A stretch of 64,000 nucleotides of DNA, taken from NCBI RefSeq assembly GCF_963678635.1, contig NC_087065.1, positions 12,237,579 through 12,301,578 on the forward strand. The letters are read 5' to 3'. Both the position numbers and the translations under genes were made by a program. The stretch comes from Symsagittifera roscoffensis. Lineage: Eukaryota > Xenacoelomorpha > Acoela > Convolutidae. This document shows positions 35,640 to 45,722 of this stretch, in pieces. The stretch's first letter is position 1; every line of letters begins with the position of its first letter. The notes under the pieces were generated by a model. It worked only from the letters and a program-made list of their open reading frames with translations. It searched no databases and was not told the origin of the DNA.

Positions 35640-36310
35640 CAGATTTTCTATTTTGCTAAAAGAAATGTGGCAAAAGGGGTTTCACAGAAAGTAAAATTGG
35701 GTGTTTACAAGTCAGCGGTTTTACCACTTATAACATTTGCATCTTCGTGTTTTAATATATGCCGCGCAAATTTATCAAAACTTGAACGATTCCAGAAAAG
35801 AGCGCTAAAATGGGTAACAAACTGTTATGAGAGTGATTATCTAACGTTGTTGAAACGAACGAATACATTGCCCCTTACTATGTTCATACAGCTATGCAAT
35901 CTATTGAATCTATCGAGCTTTTTTCACAGTGAAAACGATTTACAAATACGACTATTAACCAACAAGTCTGCCTCAAATACAAGACAAAATGACGGCCCGA
36001 CATTAAGCCTTAAAAAAGTCCGCACAGAAAAAGCTCGCGCTGAGTTTTGTTTCAGGCTGTCTCGGGTGGCCAATCATCTACCTGGAACAGTAGATTTCTT
36101 CAATCCCACGGGGCTAAAAAACAGACTCTTGAATTTTATGTGGACCTATCAAATGGCGAAATTCAATGAGGCGAATCCTTGCACATGGATACTGTTTTGT
36201 GATTGTCGAAACTGCAGGGATGTATGGAAGACGTTTTAAGAAGAAACGAACTGGGAGCAGTCCCTTCAGAAGTATTTCTGAGAATCCACAACAACAACAA
36301 CAACATACGA
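35640..36310 (+). pseudogene. 5'-truncated LINE, C-terminal RT tail with (CAA)n end
   Basis: An open plus-strand frame of about 200 codons with the hallmarks of the region after the RT domain in CR1/Jockey/Rex-like LINEs: YKSAVLPLITFASSCFN, LERFQKRALKWVTN, and a terminal cysteine cluster CTWILFCDCRNCRDVWK. It ends at TAA 36237-36239, and a CAA microsatellite (about 36285-36303) follows, as expected for a LINE 3' tail. The start is not a real initiation codon, because the ORF is truncated by incomplete reverse transcription. A minus-strand relative is at 61.45-62.18 kb. Confidence 0.8.
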
Positions 36311-36559
36311 AACCTCGAGTATCCAGTCATGAAATCTTGTTTCTAAAACCCTCCCATTGAAGGCCTTCCACACAAGATTTGAGACATCATTATATAAAAC
36401 ACACTATTCAACAAGTTTATAATGGCGTTTATAATGGCGATTATATTTTTTCCGATGGTGGAAAGAGCAATGAAAACTGACTAAAACTGACATGTGAAGT
36501 TTTGTTATTGAACGCCCAAAGCTTACTTAATAGAAAGAAGCAGAAGAAGCAAAGCGATT

Positions 36560-36740
36560 GAAGTAGGAGAGAGAGCCTGGCCAGAAACTACAATTTCCAG
36601 CGGAAACCGATGAAAAAGGAGCCGGGACTTTCCTCAGACAGCGGCTGTCGTTAGCCGTCGAGATTGGCAATGCAGCCATTGTGAGAGAGTCGATAGAGCG
36701 TGACATAGAAGCAACCGTCCCAGACCTCTGAACAACCCCA
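36560..36740 (+). pseudogene. Possible LINE C-terminal relic
   Basis: The plus strand reads GTFLRQRLSLAVEIGNAAIV, then RESIERDIEATVPDL and a stop. The LSLAxxxGNAAxV pattern resembles tails of retroelement ORFs, but no more can be aligned by eye. Confidence 0.35.
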
Positions 36741-36949
36741 TTGTCACTAATGACTCCATTCTCGAACTCATTCTTACCTCAATTCCGCGGCCACATCATG
36801 ATTCAACGCCAGACATCATGATCATTCCAGACTTTTTAACATTCCCTGCCATTTGAAATCGAATTTTATAGTCTTTTGGTAATTTACCATTTTTGATTTA
36901 TTCAAACCAAGTGCTTAGTTTAATGTACTTTCTTTTTTAATGAAATTTA

Positions 36950-37500
36950 ATGTTCAGAAAGAAAGAAAAAAGAAAACGTTGTCTGATTTCTTCTACCCGT
37001 CCAGGTTATGGTATTTTGCTTTTAAGTAAAACTTGGTTAATCCCATATGTCTCTAATGGGGAATTATTCCTGGACAACTTTCATTTTTGTCGCGCTGAAA
37101 GATTGATTGGTAAAAATTGTGTATCTAAATATAATGGCATTTTAATTGGGATAAAAAGAAATATACCACACACTGGAATATCAACTGAAACCCTGTCTGA
37201 GTCTTTAGTCGAAGTAGAAGCGGACAAAAAAATTGCTATTTGTAGTAATATACAATCCCCCCGACAGCAGTCCATTTCAAATTTCCATCAATGACATACA
37301 AAATCTCTTGGATTTTTTTAAAACATTTCGTAATCATCACATTATCCTCAAATGCGATTTTAATCTTCCAAAAACGGATTGGGAGACTTACAACAGCCTG
37401 CATCCCTATGAGAAAATATTTGTTTCGATGCTTATAAAGATCCAATTTAGACAATGAGTTACTTTCAAAACGTGTAAATCCAGAACGCTTGACCTAATTC
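36950..37500 (+). pseudogene. LINE endonuclease-domain fragment
   Basis: Two overlapping plus-strand frames together carry pieces of an APE-type endonuclease: LSKTWLIP, a NGILIGIKRNI segment, IYNPPDSSP and HHIILKCDFNLPKTDWE. In active LINEs the last is (G)DFN(L/F)P. Frameshifts make it non-functional. It resembles the endonuclease of the LINE entering at 64 kb. Confidence 0.7.
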
Positions 37501-38020
37501 TCTCCAACAAAGAAAAATTTGCGCCAGTCGGTCTTATTCGGAACTTTGACCTTGATTTTTGGGGAAACTGTAATTTTTGAAACATGTAACATTCGCCCGG
37601 AAGTACATACCGACGGGAAAAAGATAGGTTATGAAACGACTGGCTAGTGTCTAAAATTAGCTTCACAAGCTTTTAACAGTCTCTACCAAAGCCAGTTCAA
37701 TGTGAGGTCCACTAACATTGGGTCGACATGGTCATTACTATTTAAGGCTATCAGCCAAACTGCGCAAATTAACTTAGTTACATGCGAAAATAGTGAGCTC
37801 ATGGCTGGGTCTCAGTATCCCCAAAACACGAGGTCACTCCTAAAAACAGGGCTACTACTTAATTATTATATTACAATTGTTTTTGTTCAGCAGATAAAAA
37901 TCATCATATCCATCGGAGATAGATCAACACTTTCCCTCAACTCCTAGCTTCTCATTATCTGCAAACGAATTTGATGTTACTTAATTCAATTCAGGACATC
38001 CCGGAAGCTTATAAATCGTG
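37500..38020. other. No gene seen
   Basis: Follows the endonuclease fragment. Some weak protein-like reading (APVGLIRNFDLDFWG on one frame) suggests continued LINE decay. Nothing is supportable. Confidence 0.4.
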
Positions 38021-38029
38021 AGTGCTATA

Positions 38030-38955
38030 AGCAGAAGTGGCTCAATGCCTTGTGAAGATGATGAAAGTTTCATTTAAAAAATTAAAGGTCGGTGAAGAGG
38101 AAAAGAGCCAGAACTTAATTGATCAACCAATTTTTTAAAGAAAAAAACTCCTACATTAATTTTTTATGGTTCGTTTTGAAAAAGATCAATGTATTTGAAT
38201 TATAGTTTTATCTGATTACGGCTGACATGCTTCAGCATTGTAACTTGGTCCTTATAGGGAAATTTTTTTGCTGTTAGGTTGAAGTTTTGAGATAACCACT
38301 CATGATAGAAAACTGCGGCCTAAAACTTAAGTCCAACCATGAATGCGCCTGAGTTTTTGCACAAAAGATGTATGAGCATCACCCCAATTTTCATCAAATT
38401 CAGGTTCACCGAACTCACACAACCCCCCACCCACACTTTCACACTCACACACATAAACAAAACAAAAATTTTCCAATTTCTAGTTCTTTCCTAGTGTGTT
38501 GCCTGTTGGACGGAGGTCACTTTGAAATTTGTTTTTTCCGGGTTTTAAATTTGTGAAAGACTCAGTGCTGCAAATTTTATTCAGGATAGTTGATGAAGAC
38601 GCAGACAAAGTTCTTTTTAATTCGTCATTGATGACTTGGTCAATTATACTAGAACTATCCCGGGACCAATCGATGCTGGAGTTAGAACATCGGCAAGCAA
38701 TCACAAAAGTGCATATTGATTTTCCTAGAGTGCGGGGTTGAAGCATTGGAGAGTTACCTGAGTGAAGACATGCAGGGCAGGGCAAAGTACAGTATACTAT
38801 TTAAATTTCGCAATTGACTAATTTGATCGATGCGAGAGTTCAAGCCATGGCGCGTATCAAAAGGCAGATAAATTGGGAGTGCTCTAAGCAGAATTCGATA
38901 AAGTTAAAACTTTTGTATCTCATTTTGCGGCAAATTCTGCCTCTCAATTGCTACA
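38030..38955. repeat. Tandem ~1-kb repeat array, left part
   Basis: Shares with 54.62-57.58 kb the ordered landmarks 'aaaggtcggtgaag', a CA-rich 'ctcacacacccacac' tract, 'tttccgggttttaaattt', 'gggttgaagcattgg', 'acatgcagggcagggcaa' and 'gtgctctaagcagaattc'. It is interrupted exactly at 38955 by the retroelement LTR; the array resumes at 54617. Confidence 0.85.
38951..38955. other. Target-site duplication CTACA (left)
   Basis: Pairs with CTACA at 54617-54621. Five-base duplications are usual for Ty3/gypsy-type integrases. Confidence 0.9.
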
Positions 38956-39313
38956 TGTAATGCACTGCTTTTATTAATTAACCCGCATGGTTTCTAGATG
39001 TTATTGCATGTTATTAACTGGAGTTGATTTAGCAGTATCTCAATACGGACGCATGGGCCCCGACAGCATGGATTCTATCTCTATCACTTTCTCAGCTGTT
39101 TGAATTTAACTTTGGTTAGTAAACTTTATTACTTTCAGCTAGCTCGATATTCAATAATATGTCCCAACTAATAACTCACTATTTACTTTTAATAAACACT
39201 CACTTGTTCAACTGCATGCTTGGGATTTTAACATTAATAATTTATGACATCAATTTCTAATATAGCACTTATTTCATGGCTATCAATAGCGTGTCATTTA
39301 TGGGTACGCTACA
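38956..39313 (-). repeat. 3' LTR of the 15.7-kb retroelement
   Basis: Starts TGTAATGCACTGC and ends GTACGCTACA on the plus strand. On the sense strand AATAAA at 38970-38975 lies about 14 bases before the LTR end, a plausible poly(A) signal. Confidence 0.95.
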
Positions 39314-39967
39314 CTTACACTGTCGAATTATTTCCTGGCGACTGTTATTAGCATCGGGGTTACAATTTAAATACAGTATCTACATAAAATTTGGTGAGTT
39401 TCTAACTTCAAACTGTAGTAATTTCATTTAGTTGCATTTCAAAGGGAAACTGCAATGTTAAAAGCATAATAAATTTTAGGAACGAATCAAAAGTTATACG
39501 GTATAATTCAATTTCAATAATTTTAAATCAATTTAACTCAATAAATTTTCTATAAATTTACTTTTATAAATGGGTAAATAACAAACTAAACCGGCTTTAA
39601 ATTAGGTTAGGCACAGGGTTAAAGCTGGTTGATGTACACCAAATGTGCATAAAATAAAGGTTTTAAACTATATACACTCAAATGGATTGGTTCTGTTATC
39701 AAATTTACATACACGAATTGTGTATTAAAGAAATTTTAACTTCACAAATGTATAAAATTAAGGTTAAACAGGTAAGTTTAAATTAGTACTTGAGTTCAGG
39801 GAAAATAAATAGTGCTGCTAGCACTTATGAGATTCAGGTTACAATTAAGCCACCACTTGAGTCATAGAATCAATGTTTGGGAACGTCATGGTCAATTAAA
39901 TGATATAATCAGTGTCAGTAATGAAAGATGAAATGGCAACTTATTCGCATCTCAGTCTTCCTATACT
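39314..39967 (-). other. 3' untranslated region between env and the 3' LTR
   Basis: About 650 AT-rich bases with no ORF. A polypurine tract is expected next to the LTR, but the sense strand there reads ...gacagtgtaag, which is only weakly purine-rich. Confidence 0.5.
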
Positions 39968-42374
39968 TCAGGTCGTCTCCTCGTTGTATTGAGCTCCTAT
40001 TTGGATAGAAGGAGGTTTCACACCTAAGATTCCTGTATTAGGAGTCAGTTTCATTCCTCCGCTGTAGTTTCGTGAAGTCTTTCCTTGGTGTGATGTCGTT
40101 GAGATTTCGCCCATTGATCTCGTTCTATTCATGTCTATTCTGCTTCCCTGCATTGATAGTGTCTCGTCGTTTAGTACTGCATCCTCCATCTGTCTGTGAT
40201 GTTGTGGTACTGCAATCGTGTCGTCAATTACGTCTAGAATCGTGTATTTATTCTGCCATTCCGCTCGTGTTTCCATAAGTCTAGCTGTTTTTTCATCTCT
40301 GTCGCGTTCATCAATGTCCATTGCGACTACTGGCTTTATTCGTATATCTCCATAAGCGGTCTTTAGAAATTGTGGGGTTATGTCTCGAACTGCTTTGAAT
40401 CGATGAAAAAGATAAGTGCACAAACACTGGAGTAGTGTGCTTCCGATGAAAACTATGACGGTCAGTGTCAGTGAAAGTTTTATTGGTACATAGCTTTCGA
40501 GTTTCTCTGTTAAGGTTGGTTTCAAAAGTTTCATTCCGTCGGCGATTGGTTTTGAAATCTCGTCCAATTGTTCCATGTTCGTGACTATTGGGCTGTCAAT
40601 AAGTTTTATTTTCACTTGTTCCAAAAGTCTAATTCCGGCGTCCGTTTTTGATTCGAAGTATGGTAACTCATTAATTTCCGGAATTGTAGAGAGTAGGTGT
40701 TCCAATGGATCAGACAGTGTGACATTGATTCGTCTTGCTGGAATTTTGTCACAACTTTCCAGATCTGGTCTGATCTTGATATTTCTAGTTGTTAATTGCG
40801 TCCTGCAATCCAAAGTAATGATGCAAATGTTGCATCCTGAATGCTCTCTGCGGGATGGAGTATGAACCTCATGCAGGTTGTACTCCCACAAAGAGAATGA
40901 CGAAGAGGCTGATGTGATTAGCCAGATACCGTATCCCAAATTCGTGGCTCGTTCCGGCGTAGGCAGAATGACTTTTTCCGTCTCACAGACCGTCAAGGCT
41001 GCTACAGGGTTTCGCCAGAATAAGTTAGATAGACAAGAGGATCTGCTCATCTGTGTCTGCATGGTTTGATGACAGATCCTATACCTTGATGAACCGAGGC
41101 ATTTCTCATACTGCTCTCGTGTGAGCACTGAGGTTTCCATTCCGTTCTCAGAGACTGCGAAGTAGTCTCCCTCGGTCTTCCATCTGATTGCATCCTTCTG
41201 TCCCGGCTGTGGCATCGGGATTAAATGAGCTCGATAAACCGAAAAGACAGTTAGACTGGACGACATCGGTATCGCTAGTGTCATTAGCAGGCCTTCATCA
41301 ACTGTTACAACATCTCGAAGCAGTTTTGCGTCATAGTACGAGTGAAGCTCGGTTGTTGGGATGGCTAGAGTCAGTCTGTCCGTTGCGTCTTTTTGGCTGT
41401 CGTAAACTGAATTCAGGATTGCTATCAGAGAGTCTCTGGGGACCAATGACATCGTGAGTCTCTTGTCTAAAAGCGTAGGGATGGCATTCATAATGTTCGT
41501 CTTAAAAGCGTACAGCGCTGCCCTGTAACTCTTGACATCTGAGTACAGAAGAGAGAGGAGAGAGGCTGCAGTATCAAAATTGAAATTCAATTGTTGATTC
41601 GAGAACAGGTACTGATCACAATCGCGCAAGATTTCGAATTTGTGCTGTATGACCTTAAACTGGTCTTCGATCACTTTCCAATTTTCCTGCTGATTTTGGA
41701 TCATTTCCTGCTGGATGGCATTAACTTCCGCGAGTTTGTCAGCAACCAGAAAGAATTTTTCATTGACCTGTTCTTCAAATTCGACTACGTGGTCTGTCAG
41801 TCGAGTAGTGAACTCATGTAGTTCCTTGATGTTCTGTGCATTGGCGCGGCTGTTGTCTTGACAAGTGCCAAAGATTCCCAATAGTCCGCAACTTGATGAA
41901 TCGTCCATGAAGATTCCTGGTCCGAAAAGTCCGATTCCTGCGATGGCGGCTAGTTTTGACATTATTCCTCGTCTTTTTCGTGATTGATCTTCGTCATTTT
42001 CGTTGAATAGGAAATGAGAGGTCTCAACTTTGATAGTCGAAACTTCTTTTTGTGCTTGTTGTATTTCAACCTGGAGCTTTCGGAGCATCCAGTCGACATT
42101 GAAAGAATCAACACTGGCGTTGAATGTCTTCGCGAAACTGAGTTTACAATCTGTTGATTTGGATTTCCATTTCGTTGACAAGATGGAAAGAAGTTGCGTT
42201 ACATTATCTTGGATCGTGAAATTGTACCTTGGGAATGGAACTAGGAATTCTGCGTTGATAAACTTTTCGGCTAGTAAGATCTGACTATCTTTATGAAAAA
42301 TTATTCCCGTCTTCAAAGCATCTTCATATTCGCTCGCATAATACAAGAACAATGAGGGTGGTGGCTTCGATCAT
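39968..42374 (-). CDS. env: Env-like class I fusion glycoprotein, apparent N-terminal frameshift
   Basis: A 794-codon frame (42352-39968) with the layout of a class I membrane fusion protein. It has a furin-type site RKRR at residues 125-128, followed at once by a hydrophobic Gly/Ala-rich fusion-peptide-like segment (GIMSKLAAIAGIGLFGPGIF), a Cys pair (CGLLGIFGTC) and a long heptad-rich coiled coil (about 165-240). A Cys-rich ectodomain (CNICIITLDC), a membrane anchor at about 624-649 and a 145-residue cytoplasmic tail follow. The frame starts without ATG. An ATG at 42374 in a neighbouring frame encodes a signal-peptide-like MIEATTLIVLVL before hitting a stop, so a one-base frame defect probably separates signal peptide from body. 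Cell-fusion capacity is inferred only from architecture. Confidence 0.82.
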
Positions 42375-42396
42375 GACTATTGACGTAGACTTACAG

Positions 42397-42717
42397 CTAG
42401 GATGATGTTTCATAAACTATTGAGTAGTTGGTGTTTTGGAGTCCCAGGAAGGCGTTTGTCTGTAATTCAAAGTTGATGTTTTCGAATTCTGAGATCGTAT
42501 TGAATCGGCAAGTAACTATCATACGCGAATCACCCACTGAGTAGGCAATGATAATCAGGATTAAATGATCTTTACAAGAGTACACTGAGTGAACTTCACC
42601 TGAGTAATTCAGATGGGGTTCGCCAAAACCGATTAGATCAATGTTGTAGGGAATTTCCGACAATAATTCTGAATTCTGAAATGAGTGCACTAGATTTTGA
42701 AATTCTTCGCTATTCAT
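42397..42717 (-). CDS. Sense ORF upstream of env, 106 aa, unknown
   Basis: ATG at 42717, 45 bases from the env frame and in a different frame. It is acidic with a central hydrophobic stretch (HLILIIIAYSVG), mixed beta-like pattern and no recognised family. Balanced composition suggests real coding. Location between the antisense cargo and env makes it an accessory-gene candidate or the first cistron of a spliced env message. Confidence 0.5.
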   Translation of the reverse strand: MNSEEFQNLVHSFQNSELLSEIPYNIDLIGFGEPHLNYSGEVHSVYSCKDHLILIIIAYSVGDSRMIVTCRFNTISEFENINFELQTNAFLGLQNTNYSIVYETSS

Positions 42718-43035
42718 GAAGTTGTTTAAAATAGTAATTTCTGAAGGCTTATATTTTGTTCGGTTGTCGTCAGGTCAAACTTGTCAAAATATAATTCGTT
42801 TGTCGAATCCATTTGGTGGGTGTCGTGGCATTTACTTTGTGCCAAATTGTACCAAATGAACAGGATGTTTGGTGATCGTTCCAAATTGGCAGAAATATGG
42901 TTTTCGGTGACATTTACTTTAACAATGGTTTATCGGGTTTATTTGTTTGGTTGTTTGTAAATAAATCTTGAACTTTATATTTGAATATCGCCAGTTTGAT
43001 TGAACTTAACATCGCCGCTTTGACTGAAAATAAAA
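42718..43035. promoter_or_regulatory. Divergent intergenic region inside the retroelement
   Basis: About 320 bases separate the minus-strand 106-aa ORF from the plus-strand 103-aa ORF. This is the only place where divergent internal promoters would be needed. The phrase 'ccaaattg' occurs twice (about 42841 and 42880), near 'accaaatgaac'. Promoter function is inference. Confidence 0.35.
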
Positions 43036-43347
43036 ATGCAGCTCCAATTGGCTCTAGAACTTCGTGCCCAGTTCATAATTGATTTTTGGGTGGACGATCT
43101 TCCAAAAAATGTGTCTGAGGCCGTTGAAGATTTGATTATGGACAAGATATGGGATTTAGAAGTCAGGTTGGCAAATGTGTTGGCTAGGTATTTGGACGAT
43201 TGGGTGTTTTATGCATCCTTGACGTCATACGGAGTTCCACACGTGACGTTGTTCTTCGCCGATCTCAACAATATGTTGATAACATCCCTAAGTTCGCGCG
43301 TACCGGCCGAAGTGATGTCCGCTGTGGAGCAGGTGTTAGAGGGTTAA
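43036..43347 (+). CDS. Antisense small ORF, 103 aa, unknown
   Basis: The ATG lies in a favourable A-rich context (aaaaatgc). The product is acidic and mostly helical (ALELRAQFIIDFWVDD, EAVEDLIMDKIWDLEVR), with no recognised domain. A GTAAGT donor at 43384 with a TTTTTTCAG acceptor ending at 43516 lies in its 3' region, and an AATAAA at 43757-43762 would end the transcript. This arrangement supports genuine plus-strand transcription. It is divergent from the 106-aa sense ORF across a spacer of about 320 bases. Confidence 0.6.
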   Translation: MQLQLALELRAQFIIDFWVDDLPKNVSEAVEDLIMDKIWDLEVRLANVLARYLDDWVFYASLTSYGVPHVTLFFADLNNMLITSLSSRVPAEVMSAVEQVLEG

Positions 43348-43383
43348 GAATGGTACAAGTGTCAAAATTCAAGTCATGCATGT

Positions 43384-43516
43384 GTAAGTTTGTATAAGTA
43401 GACAATAAGTGAATAACTGCTTTCTGTTTGTTTTAGCTTTAAACTCTTTTAAATTGAGTGTCAACAGGTAAAATGTACTTGAGTTGGTCTGAATGTTAAC
43501 TAAGATATTTTTTCAG
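43384..43516 (+). other. Predicted intron in the antisense small transcription unit
   Basis: Consensus donor GTAAGT, T-rich acceptor TATTTTTTCAG, 133 bases. It joins the region after the 103-aa ORF to the 72-aa ORF start 10 bases downstream of the acceptor. Confidence 0.55.
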
Positions 43517-43526
43517 TTGTTGAAAA

Positions 43527-43745
43527 ATGTGCTTTGTTGTTGCTTTTGGCAACACTTCTGTGTTTTGTTGCCGTAATGGCAGTTACGTTGTTTCTGCCGC
43601 TGGGCCTTTGTGGTCCCAGCGTTCTGCTGTGTGCCCTCCCTTGGCGGAGAGTGAGGCTGCTGGGCCCTGGCTTGTGTGTGTGGCCGTCTTCGTAGCCTGG
43701 GTGCTGCTTGTTGTTGTCGGGTGTGTGCTCTTTCGCCGGCGGTGA
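43527..43745 (+). CDS. Antisense small ORF, 72 aa, C-terminal membrane segment
   Basis: Begins 10 bases after the acceptor of the predicted intron and ends 12 bases before an AATAAA. The last 26 residues are strongly hydrophobic (WLVCVAVFVAWVLLVVVG) and close with RRR, as in a tail-anchored or type I membrane protein. The first part is Cys/Ser-rich with no known motif. It may be a second product of the same transcript as the 103-aa ORF. The base composition is notably more G+C-rich than its surroundings. Confidence 0.5.
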   Translation: MCFVVAFGNTSVFCCRNGSYVVSAAGPLWSQRSAVCPPLAESEAAGPWLVCVAVFVAWVLLVVVGCVLFRRR

Positions 43746-43756
43746 AGTAGAAACAA

Positions 43757-43762
43757 AATAAA
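43757..43762 (+). terminator. Poly(A) signal AATAAA, antisense unit
   Basis: Positioned 12 bases after the 72-aa ORF stop. Confidence 0.55.
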
Positions 43763-43784
43763 ACTGAGTTACGTGAACTCTCAA

Positions 43785-44353
43785 TAGAATTAGCCGTATA
43801 GGCAGGTTGTTTTTGTTTTAGTTTAGTTTAATTTACTTCTTTGCTTCCTTTTCGAATTTTAAACTTCCGAACTCTAATATATATATTGGTGTGCGTTCAA
43901 CCTAGGTTTTTTGCTTTAGATAACTTTTCTTCTGTTTTGGCAAGTATACATCATTCGTCATTTCATGATTTCATGTTGACTCGTTCATTTCAAATTAAAA
44001 TTCGATTTTCGTGATCGGTCGTATACTTGAGTAGAACATCCGCAGGGCTCCTTCTCAGGAACCACAGGGTGTTGTGCTTGAGTTGACCGGTTATTCGTTT
44101 GAGAGGGCATCTGATGGCTTTTACGGCTATAGGTGACTTTTCTCAAATGATTAGTAACTACTGTAAGAAAAGTTTCTAGTTTTTTCCAAAGGTACCTTCA
44201 GGTGCCACCGGTTAAAACTAGTGACACTCCTTGGTAAATGGCTGAATTTGATGAAATGCGAACTGGTGCTTCGTTTGACGATGTGCCATTTAGATCAAAA
44301 TTTACAAAATGCTCAATCTAATCAGCAAAATTGTTCTTCAGATTAATTGAACA
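43785..44353. other. Spacer upstream of the OTU-like gene
   Basis: No ORF. Presumably holds the promoter and 5' UTR of the antisense HHCC-OTU gene; no clear TATA box is assigned. Confidence 0.45.
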
Positions 44354-45722
44354 ATGGAATCATTACAGTTGGAGGCTTTGCAATTTTTCTTAAATAAAGA
44401 TCGCAATGCGCTAACGAAATACACTGGCCAGGAAATGGAGTATTTGCGGTCAGTTAGTCGATCCCTTCGACTAGATGATGATGGGAGAGTAGTGGACCGT
44501 AGGACGAGCTTAAAGTTGGCGACTCCGGAGGATATCGCACGTGCCCTTCACCGATTACATTGGTCGAAGCCCGAGCACGTGAAGGATATTGAAACCTTGG
44601 TTACATGTGCGAGGAAAAAGGGTCTTTTCGTGCCAATGCATCTAGGTGGGATGGCGGCTGGTGTGAAAGAGTTAGTATCGCGAAAAACAATGTTCTCCTT
44701 CCGATTTTTTTTTTTTTTTCAAATTTGAGTTCTTGGATTTAGATTTCTGCGTAATTGTCACAAATGCTTTATCAAGTACTATTCAGCCGGGAACGTTAAG
44801 TGTAGGGCACTTGGCACAGAACGCAAAAGAAGCCTGTGCGAGGAACTTGGCTATAAGTTCCGTGGCAACAAAATGGACGGGCTGCCGACTGTGATGTTCG
44901 TCCCTGGCATCCCGAACGGCCCCGAATCGTCCCTTAATGCGGAGGGCGCCAGCCGCTGTGTGTTCTCCTCATTGTTTTACGCGATAGTGGGGACAAAATC
45001 AAGTAATATCATAGTTTCAACACATTGTTTTTCGGAAAATGTAATTTTGTTTCGAAATTTTTTCTTGATATTCATGTTTCAGAAAATTCATCAGCAAAGG
45101 ATAAGTGTCGGCCAATCCGTAAGCTGATTGGGAGACGAATGTTGCAGTCGGATTTCCGTGATATTTGCGAGGCCCGAATCGGATATGTCCCGAACATATT
45201 CGAGATAACCTACTACATGAACAATGAACTGGCTGTAGGCGATCACTGGGTAGATATACTTCATGTGTTCGTTAATTGGGCATTGGTTCCTTCATTTTGC
45301 TCCTTTTTAGTAGTTAATCGTTTTTATAGTTCCTTGGTGCCGCCGTCTTTCTCGAAGTAGACATCATGGTGTATTGGAAATATGAACATGACGGTGCTTG
45401 GTTCCGGTACGCCTGCAGCGATGAAGTCGCTGGTTCGAGAGGGTGCATTTTCTTGCAAGCGTCATGTAAGAGAATTGGCGCTCCTTACCATACTGAGCCC
45501 CTAATCGATGTGCCCGAAAACAGGTGCGTTAATGGTCTTTAGCGTTTTCGTTTTGCGTGATTATCGTCGTTTTTCGTTCAAATTTTTTTTCCATATATCT
45601 CGTTTAGTTCGGCTGGCAAGTTTAACGCGTCCAAAGTGGGCGGCGAGATTGAGCCCAAGGCTCGTAAAAGGCTCCGTGGTGGCCCGTTGGTCGACTATGG
45701 GTCCGCAGAGGACTCTGAGTAA
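44354..45722 (+). CDS. Antisense five-exon gene: HHCC zinc module plus OTU-like fold
   Basis: Runs opposite to the retroelement that contains it. Exons 44354-44670, 44743-45002, 45083-45270, 45330-45523 and 45608-45722 all have GT-AG junctions and consistent phases, giving 357 residues. Residues 66-114 resemble the integrase HHCC finger: H69, H75, C111, C114, with the Cys pair built across the exon 1-2 junction. Residues about 172-313 resemble an OTU protease: GASRCVFSSLFYAIVG (C178 as nucleophile candidate), a DHWVDILHV segment, FLEVDIMVYW, GCIFLQ and YHTEP (H309). The Asp of the usual DGxC motif is not seen, so activity is doubtful. The end is basic (KARKRLRGG). Roles in deubiquitination or DNA binding are inference. 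Confidence 0.75.

Noticed and set aside
36421-36445. Short 'ataatggcg.tta' duplication
   Set aside because: Too short and simple to treat as a feature beyond local slippage.
43500-43784. Minus-strand 94-codon ORF between the antisense genes
   Set aside because: It overlaps the plus-strand 72-aa ORF with its membrane helix and adjacent poly(A) signal, which is the better supported strand; the minus product is low-complexity.
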